A stretch of 26,737 bases of DNA from JAFGDH01 sp964441265 (GCA_964441265.1 CAYYKJ010000015.1:1-26737), one strand, 5' to 3'; shown: positions 7,603 to 15,043, counted from the stretch's first letter. Translations and numbers: made by a program. Notes: generated by a model not told the origin, from the letters alone.

Positions 7603-8211
7603 CTATTTAAGCGATTTCAGTTGGCTTCTCAACCTTTCCAGCTGTCCGTAAACGTCGTCCGCGTATTTGTCAGCGGGTTGGCTCCTCCTAGGTTGGGGAA
7701 CACCCTGATCGGGAGTCCCGGGCGGACTGGGCGGCTGCGAAGGGACCCTCTGCGGGGCGGGAGCGGATCCCGTTCCTCCCCTTCCGGGCTTTATGAAGAA
7801 TGAATCCAGATTGGCCAGATTCGTGTTGAGATCATCCAGGGTCTTCTGGGCGACCTTCACACCATCTGATATCTGCTTCTGGACATCCTCCAGGGCATCC
7901 ATGGCGTCCTTTATGTTGAGAATGAAACTCTTGGCCTCCATGATGTTCTTTATTATGTCCCTGTATTTTTCTATCTTTATGAACAGCGGAGGAGAATCAG
8001 AACCCCGTCTGCTTTGAGGTGCAGCAGTATCTGACGGTGGTCTCGGGGACTGCTGCGGCTGAGCAGGCCGCGTCTCCTGTCTCCCGGAAGGTGGATTCGG
8101 AGGAGCGGCTCTGACCGGAGTCATCCTGGGCTCCGGGGGAGCCTCCTGCCTGGATGACGGGGGTGGCGGAGGAGGAGGCATCTTCCTTTTGTCCTTCTTG
8201 AAAAGACCCAT
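7603..8211 (-). CDS. Hypothetical proline-rich protein with a central helical domain
   Basis: 202 residues starting MGLFKKDKRK. Residues about 12-75 are disordered and rich in Pro, Arg, Gln and Ser, including a run of seven prolines. Residues about 75-140 are a predicted amphipathic helical region beginning PPLFIKIEKYRDIIKNIMEA and continuing with coiled-coil-like heptads. A second Pro/Gly/Ser linker follows, and the C-terminus (KYADDVYGQLERLRSQLKSLK) is again helical. No signal peptide or membrane segment is seen. The layout resembles conserved hypothetical proteins seen in small-genome archaea, but function is unknown; a scaffold or cytoskeletal adaptor role would be speculation. It lies between two intron-bearing tRNA genes. 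Confidence 0.75.
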   Translation of the reverse strand: MGLFKKDKRKMPPPPPPPSSRQEAPPEPRMTPVRAAPPNPPSGRQETRPAQPQQSPRPPSDTAAPQSRRGSDSPPLFIKIEKYRDIIKNIMEAKSFILNIKDAMDALEDVQKQISDGVKVAQKTLDDLNTNLANLDSFFIKPGRGGTGSAPAPQRVPSQPPSPPGTPDQGVPQPRRSQPADKYADDVYGQLERLRSQLKSLK

Positions 8212-8261
8212 GAATTCACCTATGCTAATAAATTGCCCTGCATTCTATAAAAAAGTTTTAA

Positions 8262-8418
8262 TGCGCTGGCCGGGATTTTCAAGACCCCAGGAAGCGAAAG
8301 CTCCTGGTTTTCCTTCCGACGCTTTTGAGCAAAGGGGTCGTTTGAACCCGGGTTACAGGCATGGCAAGCATACACCACCAATTAATGTCTGTGTCCTACC
8401 AGACTAGACTACCAGCGC
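8262..8418 (-). tRNA. tRNA-Gly(GCC) with introns at about 29/30 and in the T loop
   Basis: Acceptor GCGCTGG (8412-8418) pairs with CCAGCGC (8263-8269), discriminator A at 8262. The D arm GTCTAGTCTGGTAGGAC is typical of archaeal tRNA-Gly. The 3' anticodon strand GCCTG (8356-8360) and loop TTGCCAT give anticodon GCC at 8363-8365. Its partner CAGGC is formed only if 19 bases (8370-8388) are removed between CAG and GC, an intron inside the anticodon stem. T stem CCGGG (8347-8351) pairs with CCCGG (8270-8274). The T loop TTCAAA|T is split by about 65 bases (about 8276-8340) closed by GACCCC/GGGGTC (8283-8288, 8334-8339). The mature length is 73. Confidence 0.88.
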
Positions 8419-8472
8419 ATATACAGGAATGAAGGCTTTTTCAATCGGTTATAGTCGTCATGTTTTTAATTT

Positions 8473-8501
8473 GACGGCTTATATTTACGAATAAAGCCGT
8501 C
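8473..8501. repeat. 29-base inverted repeat, copy 1
   Basis: GACGGCTT, 13 bases, AAGCCGTC: a perfect 8-base inverted repeat. It lies between the end of the 98-residue gene and the 5' end of tRNA-Gly, both on the minus strand. Two more elements of exactly the same length and half-site are at 11361 and 21083. It may be a regulator site or a hairpin terminator. Confidence 0.6.
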
Positions 8502-8510
8502 ATTCGTTGT

Positions 8511-8807
8511 TCAGCCGAATATGCTTCCGAAACCGGCGGCTGCGTTGTTCTGTTGCTCCTCTATCTTGGCCAGGACCTTCTTTTTCTCGTCGCCGGTGAC
8601 CTCGGTCCCCAGATCCCCGATTATCTCCTTGACTTTCACTATCGACTCCTCGCTGCCGTCGATTTCGAGGTAATATCCGTCCTTGTCAAGCCCCAGGGCC
8701 TTGCCCTCCCTGAAGTTTATGGACTGCCTCGAGACGAGGTCATCCTCTGAAATTTTGTTCTTCATCTTCGAATAGTTTTCCGAGTCGAGGAAAAACAATG
8801 CCTTCAT
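8511..8807 (-). CDS. Hypothetical 98-residue protein
   Basis: Starts MKALFFLDSENYSKMKNKIS and ends GFGSIFG. The first 80 residues alternate beta and helix (residues about 30-70: FREGKALGLDKDGYYLEID, then EESIVKVKEIIGDLG) in a ferredoxin-like pattern, followed by a charged helix and a short Ala/Gly/Asn tail. There are no cysteines, signal peptide or membrane helix. Its start lies 4 bases after the stop of the tRNA methyltransferase gene, with GGAGTGATGG as a ribosome site inside the end of that gene, so the two are an operon. A role in RNA modification is possible from context only. Not recognised as a named family. Confidence 0.8.
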   Translation of the reverse strand: MKALFFLDSENYSKMKNKISEDDLVSRQSINFREGKALGLDKDGYYLEIDGSEESIVKVKEIIGDLGTEVTGDEKKKVLAKIEEQQNNAAAGFGSIFG

Positions 8808-8811
8808 ACCA

Positions 8812-9837
8812 TCACTCCTTATCCTTCCTGAACACCATGATTTTCCTTTCCATGCTCCTGTTCAGTTTCTCCTTGTGGATTTCTATTAATTGCATATTCG
8901 TCTTTATATTAATATTTGTTGGTGACGCGATGACAACGTGACCGCCTTTTTTGACCGTCCTCTCCATCTCAAAGATGGAACTATTATATAACTCCTGTAT
9001 GCCGTTTTTCCCGATCACACAGGACAGACGGCCGCAGGGAGGGCAGGTCACTATGCAGTCTATGAAACCCCTGCCGAAGTGTTTCTCCATCTCCCTCGCA
9101 TCGCCCTGATTTATGGTCCCCCTTATTCCGAAATGCCCGAGGTTCCGGATGGTTCCTTCCACCATCTCCGCGTCGGAGTCCATGCCGTAGACCTTCATAC
9201 CCACCTTCCCCGCCTCTATCAGTATCCCTCCCGTGCCGCAGAAGGGGTCGAGAAGGCGCCCCTTTACGCTTCTGGAGAGGTTTACCATCGCCCTGGCAAT
9301 CCTGGGATCCATTGAAACCGGCCTGAAGTAAGGCCTCCTGGTCGCCCTGGCAAACCCGAAATGCTCCTTCTCTACGTCGAGCGCCCGTATACCGCAGTAT
9401 ATGTATCCCGCGGAGAAGAAGAACTCTATGGAGGTCTCCGGTTCCCTCATGCTGACAGAGGGATTTTTTCCGGATTTTTTCAGAAATCTCCATATCTTCC
9501 CTCCTATCTCCCTTTCCAGGGTCTCGGTCCTCTCCTTGTCTTCATAAAGATGGACCCTCACCCTGTAAGGCATCTTTATACCCGGCAGGCTGGAGAGTAT
9601 ATTGGATATCTTCCCCTCCCCGACGCATCCCACGAAACGGAACACGGAATGGGTCATGGAAAGCCTTTTCCCGAGCTCCCTCAGAAACCTCCCGCCGGAC
9701 CGCTTGGTCTTGCACACGGCAAAATTCCTTTCCCTGGCCATTAGGGAGAATTCGGTCAGTCCTCCCAGAACGGCCTCGAGTTCGGCGCCCGGAAGGGTCC
9801 CATGATCGCCGGAAAGCACAAACATGAAGGCATTCAT
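8812..9837 (-). CDS. THUMP-type RNA methyltransferase, Trm-G10/Trm11-like, with variant motif IV
   Basis: 341 residues. The N-terminal 150 residues match the THUMP-containing RNA-binding half of archaeal Trm-G10. Then come the linker FARATRRPYFRPVSMDPRIA and a Rossmann methyltransferase domain with SAM motif I LLDPFCGTGGIL (about 195-206) and acidic motif II (VYGMDSD). Family members methylate N2 of G10 in tRNA. The catalytic motif IV, normally D/N-PPYG, reads CPPCG at 265-269 (context VTCPPCGRLSC), so the catalytic acidic residue and the aromatic residue are both Cys. Codons read directly from the sequence confirm this. Activity, target or mechanism may therefore differ. It heads a two-gene operon. 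Confidence 0.85.
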   Translation of the reverse strand: MNAFMFVLSGDHGTLPGAELEAVLGGLTEFSLMARERNFAVCKTKRSGGRFLRELGKRLSMTHSVFRFVGCVGEGKISNILSSLPGIKMPYRVRVHLYEDKERTETLEREIGGKIWRFLKKSGKNPSVSMREPETSIEFFFSAGYIYCGIRALDVEKEHFGFARATRRPYFRPVSMDPRIARAMVNLSRSVKGRLLDPFCGTGGILIEAGKVGMKVYGMDSDAEMVEGTIRNLGHFGIRGTINQGDAREMEKHFGRGFIDCIVTCPPCGRLSCVIGKNGIQELYNSSIFEMERTVKKGGHVVIASPTNINIKTNMQLIEIHKEKLNRSMERKIMVFRKDKE

Positions 9838-9867
9838 GAAAGAAAATTAATTGGAATGTTTTAAAAG

Positions 9868-11322
9868 TCACTGGAAGTCCGGGTACTCTTGTTCGCTCTC
9901 GACCACCTTGGACTTCCTGTACATGACGAAGATGAACACGACCGCAACCACTATTATCACAGGTACGACCAGCAGTATCCAGTCGAATCCGCCGCTCCCG
10001 GTGTCCTGCGGCGGGGTCTCTTCCCCTCCTCCGATATCCCCTCCGGAGTCGCCGTTATCCCCGGTGTCCTCCCCCCTGGCGTTCTCTATCTCCTTCTTGA
10101 AGTCCCCGTAGTCCCCGGTCTCTTCCCCGTACTCGGAACTCTCGTATGAATTCTTCCAGTTTCTGAACGCCTCCTCTATATCGTCCCTGGTTTCCTTATC
10201 CTTTGCGCTGGTCCTTATGTCCTCGATATCCCTCTGGGCATCCGACATGAGTTCCCCCACCGACAGGTAGGCAGTCAGCAATTTTTCCCCGTCCTCGGTC
10301 CTTATCTTGAAATACAGCTTGTAAAGTTTCTGATCGCCGGAATCGATATCCACCGTGAACCTGAAAGTCTCCTCCTCTCCCTCTCCTATCATTCTTGTGG
10401 CATTTTCCGGTTCGATTTCCGTTTGCGGGTCGCTGGACGCGCTGATCCTGAATTCCTTCCTTGAATCATAGTTGTTAACGATCACCCTGAAATCGGTGGG
10501 CTGCTCATTTTTCAAGTTTATGTTGCGGGGCACGACAGAAGCGGAAAAGCCTGTGGGGGTGTAGTTTTCCTTCACCTTGAGCACGGACTCTGCCTCCTTG
10601 GCGCAGAACTCCGAGTTACATCCCTCCATTTCCCCAATGATCCTCATGGTGTAATTGTCCTCGGAAGAGGGTGCGAGCACCCTTATCTTTTTCATGGAGG
10701 TCGGGTGATCCTGGGAGGTGGAAACCGTCACAGGGGAAAAGTCCGTTTCCATGCTGGTAACCAGTCTCAGGTTTATATCGACGTCCGCATATGAGGTGAC
10801 GTACACGGTCTTCGAGACCCTGTCCCCGGGCGCCGCGAAGGTTATGTCGTCCTTGAAATGTATGTCGAAGATGTCGGAATTGTCGCTCATGGCCCTGCAT
10901 ATATCTGTGTCCGCGCCGGCATCGATGCCGGAGTCCACGTCTTCATGTCTGGATACGCAAAACCCCCCTTTCGCCTCGCTGCTCAGGTTGAGATCGGAAG
11001 AATAGACCTTCACCTTGAAATAGGTGTACTTTCCCTCCTCCATGGAAGGAGGATAAAAGCAAAGGGGGTTCTTGTTGAGAACGCCCGGGTTTATGGTGAC
11101 CTTGTTGTAGGATATTTTCAGCCAGGGGGATTCCGCCTCGATGACCGCTTCCTTGGTCTCGTTCACGAAGCTTATCCCCAGTTCCTGGGGAAGCTTCACT
11201 TCTATGGGTATGCAGTGAGCGGTCTCGTTTGGGTCTATGGTGAAATACTGGTTGTTCTCAAGGGCCGAGACGGCAGGAAGGAAGACAATCATCAGAATCA
11301 GCATCGGGACTATCCTCTTCAT
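9868..11322 (-). CDS. Secreted, C-terminally membrane-anchored surface protein
   Basis: 484 residues from the ATG at 11322; the ORF extends 23 residues further but the signal peptide MKRIVPMLILMIVFLPAVSA marks this start. The exported part contains beta-rich repeats of immunoglobulin/CARDB-like character, with phrases such as FRVIVNNYDSRKEFRISASS and a paired-Cys pattern (EGCNSEFC). A Lys/Glu helix and an acidic Gly/Asp linker (residues about 400-455) lead to a C-terminal membrane helix (WILLVVPVIIVVAVVFIFVM) and a short charged cytoplasmic tail. This fits an archaeal cell-surface or S-layer-associated protein. No enzymatic motif is seen. It diverges from the OB-fold gene; a 29-base inverted repeat lies between them. 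Confidence 0.8.
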   Translation of the reverse strand: MKRIVPMLILMIVFLPAVSALENNQYFTIDPNETAHCIPIEVKLPQELGISFVNETKEAVIEAESPWLKISYNKVTINPGVLNKNPLCFYPPSMEEGKYTYFKVKVYSSDLNLSSEAKGGFCVSRHEDVDSGIDAGADTDICRAMSDNSDIFDIHFKDDITFAAPGDRVSKTVYVTSYADVDINLRLVTSMETDFSPVTVSTSQDHPTSMKKIRVLAPSSEDNYTMRIIGEMEGCNSEFCAKEAESVLKVKENYTPTGFSASVVPRNINLKNEQPTDFRVIVNNYDSRKEFRISASSDPQTEIEPENATRMIGEGEEETFRFTVDIDSGDQKLYKLYFKIRTEDGEKLLTAYLSVGELMSDAQRDIEDIRTSAKDKETRDDIEEAFRNWKNSYESSEYGEETGDYGDFKKEIENARGEDTGDNGDSGGDIGGGEETPPQDTGSGGFDWILLVVPVIIVVAVVFIFVMYRKSKVVESEQEYPDFQ

Positions 11323-11360
11323 GAATAAAACTTGTTCGGGCTTGAATATAAATAAAATCC

Positions 11361-11389
11361 GACGGCCGGATTGCCCGTTAAAGGCCGTC
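11361..11389. repeat. 29-base inverted repeat, copy 2
   Basis: GACGGCC, 15 bases, GGCCGTC, the same 29-base span as copies 1 and 3 and likewise followed by AT. It sits in the 117-base divergent region, directly beyond the TATA-like TTTATTTATATTC (about 11345-11357) of the surface-protein gene and about 20 bases before the TATA-like GCTTATAAAG of the OB-fold gene. This position suits a shared regulator site. Confidence 0.6.
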
Positions 11390-11439
11390 ATATCGGCCGC
11401 CTTCCAAATGCTTATAAAGTTAAAATCGAATGATGTATT

Positions 11440-11772
11440 ATGGACGATGACTCATCCTTTTCGCAGAGAAGGTTGCCGGCTGTCGAAAAGAAGATTTCCG
11501 AGGTCGACAACCAGAGTGCGCGCGTCCGCGTCACCGGAACCATAATAGACAAGAAAGACAACATGGTGATGGTGGACGACGGCTCGGGAAAAATCAAGGC
11601 CGTGTTCAGCGAACCCGTACCACAGGAGACCCAGGAACAGGTGAGGGTTTTCGGAAGGGTAATGCCTTCCGATGAAGGATTCGAGATACAGGGCGAACTG
11701 ATACAGAGCATGGAGGGGGTCGACATGAAGACCTACCGGAAGGTCAGGGAAATGGAAAGGGATCTGGGATGA
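11440..11772 (+). CDS. Single OB-fold nucleic-acid-binding protein
   Basis: 110 residues. The segment from about 24 to 90 reads as an OB-fold: ARVRVTGTIIDKKDNMVMVD, then DGSGKIKAVF, then EQVRVFGRVMP and FEIQGELIQSM, the strand order of the tRNA/helicase-type OB-fold found in RPA and RMI subunits. The last 20 residues form a charged helix (MKTYRKVREMERDLG). It is likely a single-stranded DNA-binding or RPA-accessory protein, consistent with PCNA starting 69 bases downstream on the same strand. A TATA-like GCTTATAAAG lies about 25 bases before the ATG, so the message is probably leaderless. Confidence 0.8.
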   Translation: MDDDSSFSQRRLPAVEKKISEVDNQSARVRVTGTIIDKKDNMVMVDDGSGKIKAVFSEPVPQETQEQVRVFGRVMPSDEGFEIQGELIQSMEGVDMKTYRKVREMERDLG

Positions 11773-11841
11773 AAGGATTTAAATTTTACATACATATGTT
11801 AATCAATTGCGCTGGACAAAGACCATCGGAGGTGTCTTTAT

Positions 11842-12591
11842 ATGTTTAATGTGAGCCTGAGCAACACGGACCTGATAAAGAATTCAGTTCCGATAATAGC
11901 GGAAATACTGGACGAGGGGATATTCAAGGTGGACTCCAACGGACTGAGCCTGCTTTCCCCCGACAGGAGCATGATAGCCGTGGTTAATTTCCGGCTGCTT
12001 TCTTCCGCATTCGACGAATTCAAAGCCACTGGGGAGAACCTCCTCGGGGTAAACATGGCGAACCTCGTGGCCATACTGAAGAGAATAAGGCCCGAGGACA
12101 AGGTCAAGATGTCCAAGGAGGACGACAACAACACGCTGAAAATAATCCTCGAAGGGAGGGGGAAGAGAAGCTTCGAGATCCCCCTGCTCGACATATCCAG
12201 CGAGAAGCCGCCCGTTGACCAGCTCGAATTCAAGGGCAAGGTGGAGCTGGATTCCAACGTGCTGGAAGATGGAATATCGGACGCTGACATAGTGGACGAC
12301 TCAGTGGTCATGGAAGCCGGGACAGAAGGCTTCAAGATGTGGGCCAAGGGAGACGTCAGCTCCACGCGTCTCGAGCTCAAGAAGGGAGATAACGGCCTCC
12401 TGAAGGTGGACGCCAGCGAGAACGTGAAGGCGCGCTACCCCATCGAATACCTGAAGAAGATGATCAAGGCCGCCAAGCTGGCCGACAAGGTGAGCATGGA
12501 ATTCGCCAACGATTATCCAATGAGGCTGAACTTCAAGGACATGGACAAGGTGAACCTCTCCTTCATCCTCGCTCCGCGTGTTGAGGAGTAA
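11842..12591 (+). CDS. pcn: DNA polymerase sliding clamp PCNA
   Basis: 249 residues, normal PCNA length, with both clamp domains: the N-terminal domain starting MFNVSLSNTDLIKNSVPIIA with DSNGLSLLSPDRSMIAVVNF, and the C-terminal end YPMRLNFKDMDKVNLSFILAP typical of PCNA strand endings. The interdomain connector lies about residues 115-128. It forms a trimeric ring tethering polymerase, FEN1, ligase and other PIP-box proteins to DNA. A GGAGGTG site 7 bases before the ATG marks the start. The preceding OB-fold gene may share function in replication. Confidence 0.96.
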   Translation: MFNVSLSNTDLIKNSVPIIAEILDEGIFKVDSNGLSLLSPDRSMIAVVNFRLLSSAFDEFKATGENLLGVNMANLVAILKRIRPEDKVKMSKEDDNNTLKIILEGRGKRSFEIPLLDISSEKPPVDQLEFKGKVELDSNVLEDGISDADIVDDSVVMEAGTEGFKMWAKGDVSSTRLELKKGDNGLLKVDASENVKARYPIEYLKKMIKAAKLADKVSMEFANDYPMRLNFKDMDKVNLSFILAPRVEE

Positions 12592-12675
12592 TCACAAATT
12601 CGATTTAGTTCCTGCCCTCCCTCGCGCTGGGTGTGATATTCTTCATATTATTCGGATAAATTTTGGGGGTGTTTT

Positions 12676-13194
12676 ATGACAGATTCAACCGGAAGAAATG
12701 AAGTGTTGGAAACCATAAAGGACAGGAGGAGCGTGCGGTCCTATACGGACAAGCCCATACCAAGGGAGACTCTCGAAGAGATAATAGACGCCGGGAGACT
12801 GGCCCCATCCGCCAGGAACGTCCAGAAGTGGGATTTCGTGGTGGTCACGGAGAGGGAAACCCTGGAGAAGATCAGCGAACTGGCCCCTAACGGGTCGTTC
12901 ATAAAGGATTCGGCGGCCTGCGTCGTAGTGTGCGGCTCGAAGGAGAACAAGAGATACGCCCAGGACTGCTCGGCAGCGGCGGAGAACATCATTCTCGCCG
13001 CAAAATCCTTCGGGATCGGATCCTGCTGGGTGGCCGGAGTGGACAAGGACTACATAGGGCCAGTCAAGGAGCTGCTGGGCATACCGGAAGTGATGAACAT
13101 AGTCACTCTTCTCCCGCTCGGGTATTTCGAGAGCAATCCGGAACCTCACGACAAAAAGCGTTTGGAAGAAGTCCTGCACTGGGAGAAGTACTGA
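12676..13194 (+). CDS. Nitroreductase-family flavoprotein
   Basis: 172 residues. The FMN-binding signature RRSVRSYTDKPIP is near residue 17 and the family phrase AGRLAPSARNVQKWDFVVV follows. AAENIILAAKSFGIGSCWV and the C-terminal LGYFESNPEPHDKKRLEEVL complete the fold, with the second phosphate-contacting region in VTLLPLGYF. Members reduce nitro compounds, quinones or flavins with NAD(P)H; the physiological substrate here is unknown. The start is set by GGGGGTG four bases before the ATG. Of usual length for the short archaeal subgroup. Confidence 0.9.
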   Translation: MTDSTGRNEVLETIKDRRSVRSYTDKPIPRETLEEIIDAGRLAPSARNVQKWDFVVVTERETLEKISELAPNGSFIKDSAACVVVCGSKENKRYAQDCSAAAENIILAAKSFGIGSCWVAGVDKDYIGPVKELLGIPEVMNIVTLLPLGYFESNPEPHDKKRLEEVLHWEKY

Positions 13195-13245
13195 ACTGCC
13201 AGCAATCAATTTATAAATATCCCAACTTACTATTTAGAATATCAC

Positions 13246-13441
13246 AGCGGGATGGAGCAAAGCAATGGAATAGATTGCTCTCAAAGCCTGGAGTGCTCGC
13301 TGGGCATTTTGCGGAAGCAAAACCAGAACCATAGTGAATCAAGGATTCAAATCCTGCTATTCAGTGGGGCACCCAGAGGTCGGTGGTTCAAAAGATCGAA
13401 ACGGGTTTGCCCGTTTCCTTCGGAGTTTCCACCTCCCGCTA
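13246..13441 (+). tRNA. Initiator tRNA-Met(CAU) apparently split by four introns
   Basis: Acceptor AGCGGGA (13246-13252) pairs with TCCCGCT (13434-13440), discriminator A at 13441. The A1:U72 pair and the GGG/CCC anticodon-stem pairs (CTGGG 13300-13304, CCCAG 13372-13376) are initiator hallmarks. D stem GAGC/GCTC (13255-13258, 13295-13298). A 24-base D-loop insert (13264-13287) is bounded by AAAGC direct repeats. The anticodon loop becomes CCCATAA if 13306-13328 and 13334-13370 are removed, leaving a 5-base exon CCATA (CAT at 13330-13332). T stem GGTGG/CCACC (13382-13386, 13429-13433) encloses TTCAAA, an insert of about 35 bases (13393-13427, hairpin GAAACGGG/CCCGTTTC), then T. Inserts total 119 and the mature tRNA 77 bases, exactly filling the 196-base span. 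The anticodon-loop exon choice is inference. TATA-like TTTATAAATAT is at about 13210. Confidence 0.82.
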
Positions 13442-13468
13442 TCCTTTCGTTTTATCGGGGTGATACGG

Positions 13469-13813
13469 ATGAAGGCAGTACTGATTCTGCTCGTGATCGG
13501 ACTGGCAATCTCCAGCGGATGCGTTTCCCAGGGCGGCGAACCACCTGTGGGGAATGGTCCCGAAGATGCAAAGGCCAAATGCATATACCTCTGCCAGTTC
13601 GAAAAGGCGAGCGGGACTGATCTCTCGGAAGGGCCGTGCCTTTCGGACGACAACCCGGACTGGGAAGTCGGGAACTGGGTGTGCGACGTGGCCCATGACC
13701 CGAGACAGGATGTGGACGACAGCCCGGAAAACCAGTGCGAGGAATACATATCCGGACAGGCACAGCATTTCGTGGAGGTCGACGCCGAATGCAACTTTAT
13801 AAAATCACTGTGA
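13469..13813 (+). CDS. Small secreted Cys-rich lipoprotein
   Basis: 114 residues from the ATG at 13469, preceded by GGGGTGA; the open frame further upstream lies inside the tRNA and is not coding. The N-terminus is a lipoprotein signal, with hydrophobic MKAVLILLVIGLAISSGC and the lipidated Cys at about 18, followed by a Gly/Pro linker. The mature part has six further cysteines (CIYLC, PCL, VCDV, QCEEY, ECN), likely in disulphides, in an acidic extracellular domain. Function unknown. The gene begins only 27 bases after the tRNA end, leaving no room for a separate promoter, so it is probably cotranscribed with the tRNA. Confidence 0.8.
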   Translation: MKAVLILLVIGLAISSGCVSQGGEPPVGNGPEDAKAKCIYLCQFEKASGTDLSEGPCLSDDNPDWEVGNWVCDVAHDPRQDVDDSPENQCEEYISGQAQHFVEVDAECNFIKSL

Positions 13814-13837
13814 AATAATAAAGCGGGGTGTTGAATT

Positions 13838-14113
13838 ATTCCGCTGTTCACGTATAATCTTCTGATAAGGGCACTGGAATCTCACGGCAGGCCTGTAAAT
13901 ATAGGGGAGATAATGGAAAACGTTTCCGGAAAATATTTCGTAGTTCCCGAGAACATAAAATCGGGCCTCGAATTTCTGGAAAGAAGGGGGCTCGTGGAGA
14001 GGGAATTCGACAAAAAAACCAGGTCATACAAATTCACGGTCAAAAACAAAATGAGCCCCGGGGGAATTTTCATGAAGCACCCGGAGGTCTTCGAGGGCTC
14101 TCTTCTGGACTGA
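13838..14113 (+). CDS. Winged-helix DNA-binding protein with a non-standard start
   Basis: The first ATG of this frame is at 13913 and would give 66 residues, cutting into the first helices of the fold. The frame continues upstream without a stop to a TGA at 13832, and the extra residues (PLFTYNLLIRALESHGRPVN) look like a normal winged-helix N-terminus. A good ribosome site GGGGTG is at 13825-13830, properly placed for an ATT codon at 13838 (or 13835). Either translation begins at ATT or a base is missing. The rest (IGEIMENVSGKYFVVPEN, then GLEFLERRGLVEREFD and a wing) is a wHTH transcription-factor fold of about 91 residues. Regulator of unknown target. Confidence 0.65.
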   Translation: MPLFTYNLLIRALESHGRPVNIGEIMENVSGKYFVVPENIKSGLEFLERRGLVEREFDKKTRSYKFTVKNKMSPGGIFMKHPEVFEGSLLD

Positions 14114-14151
14114 CCGCGGAAAAATATAAAACAGCCCCCCAATAATCATTC

Positions 14152-14649
14152 ATGTTGATTCTGGTATGCGGGCTTCCCGGGACGGGAAAAAGCACCGTGG
14201 CACGGCAAATTAGCGAAAAGGCCGGCGCCCCGATTCTAAGGACGGACGCAGTGAGGAAAGAGATAACAGAAAAACCCGAATACTCCGAAGAGGAAAAGAG
14301 GAAGGTTTACGAGGAACTCTTCAGGAGGGCGGAATCCCTTCTCAGGAAGGGAAAGAACGTGATCATCGATGGGACATTCTACAAGAAAACACTGAGGAAC
14401 CGGGTCTCGGAGATATCAGAGAGGACGGGGAAGGAGCTGAAGATGATCGAGTGCGTCTCCCCGGAGGATGTGATAAGGAAAAGGATCAGCGGAGGGAGGG
14501 AAGACGAGTCCGAAGCGGACTTCGGGGTTTACGAGAAGATAAGGGATCAGTGGGAGCCGATCGAGAGTGAGCACATCACCCTGGACACCTCGGGGGAATG
14601 GAAAAGGATTATTGAAAACATGCTCGAAAAAAATTATTCATTCCGCTGA
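14152..14649 (+). CDS. Predicted P-loop kinase (COG0645/zeta-toxin-like fold)
   Basis: 165 residues. Walker A GLPGTGKS lies at about 7-14; the substrate-binding LRTDAVRKEI and the Walker B-like VIIDGTFYKK follow at about 70-75, with the Arg-rich lid EDVIRKRISGGRED. This is the small P-loop kinase family typified by COG0645, distantly related to zeta toxins and gluconate kinase; substrate unknown. In many bacteria this domain is fused to the APH-like COG2187 domain, which here is a separate gene a short way downstream on the opposite strand. A TATA-like AAAATATAAAAC about 25 bases upstream fits a leaderless message. The last 12 bases overlap the converging next gene. Confidence 0.85.
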   Translation: MLILVCGLPGTGKSTVARQISEKAGAPILRTDAVRKEITEKPEYSEEEKRKVYEELFRRAESLLRKGKNVIIDGTFYKKTLRNRVSEISERTGKELKMIECVSPEDVIRKRISGGREDESEADFGVYEKIRDQWEPIESEHITLDTSGEWKRIIENMLEKNYSFR

Positions 14650-15012
14650 ATTGCTCTCCAGCAACTCTTCGACTGCTTCCCGGATTTTTGATCTATCCAC
14701 AGTATACCATTTATCAAGCGACGAATCCTCTTCCAAATACCGCCAACGAAGCATTCTGCATTTTGTAACAATGACCGGCTTTTTGATTCCGTTCTCTTTC
14801 ATCAACGAATATGTTTTCCTCATATCCATCCCGGAAGGATGATCAGGGACTACCAAATCAAAACCTTTCACTTCATCAACATCGTCAGGAAGTCCTGACA
14901 TGTAATCATATGAAACAGGAATATCTCCGGCATCACTAAGAGAATTTATTGAGTCGACCAAACGATCAGGAAATAATTTCCCGGAAAATCCTATGTAAAG
15001 CACCTTTCTCAT
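14638..15012 (-). CDS. Hypothetical 124-residue protein, possibly receiver-like
   Basis: Starts MRKVLYIGFSGKLFPDRLVD. The pattern of alternating strands and helices (KVLYIGF, then FDLVVPDHPSG about residues 51-61, then KKPVIVTK about 78-85, then helices) resembles a flavodoxin or response-regulator receiver fold. Acidic residues at the expected phosphorylation position are not clearly conserved, so phosphorylation is doubtful. No signal or membrane segment. Codons are more AT-rich than those of the neighbouring kinase. It overlaps the converging kinase gene by 12 bases and lies downstream of the APH-like gene on the same strand, 31 bases away. Function unknown. Confidence 0.7.
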   Translation of the reverse strand: MRKVLYIGFSGKLFPDRLVDSINSLSDAGDIPVSYDYMSGLPDDVDEVKGFDLVVPDHPSGMDMRKTYSLMKENGIKKPVIVTKCRMLRWRYLEEDSSLDKWYTVDRSKIREAVEELLESNSAE

Positions 15013-15043
15013 GAAAAATTTTTACATTTTAACTTTTTATTCA

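Noticed and set aside
13342..13356. AGGATTCAAATCCT in the iMet locus as the T arm of a second tRNA
   Set aside because: It cannot form a five-pair stem with a seven-base loop and has no matching acceptor stem; it is better explained as intron sequence.
13397..13416. Perfect hairpin GAAACGGG/CCCGTTTC as a transcription terminator
   Set aside because: It lies between the two halves of the iMet T stem, so it is the core of the T-loop intron.
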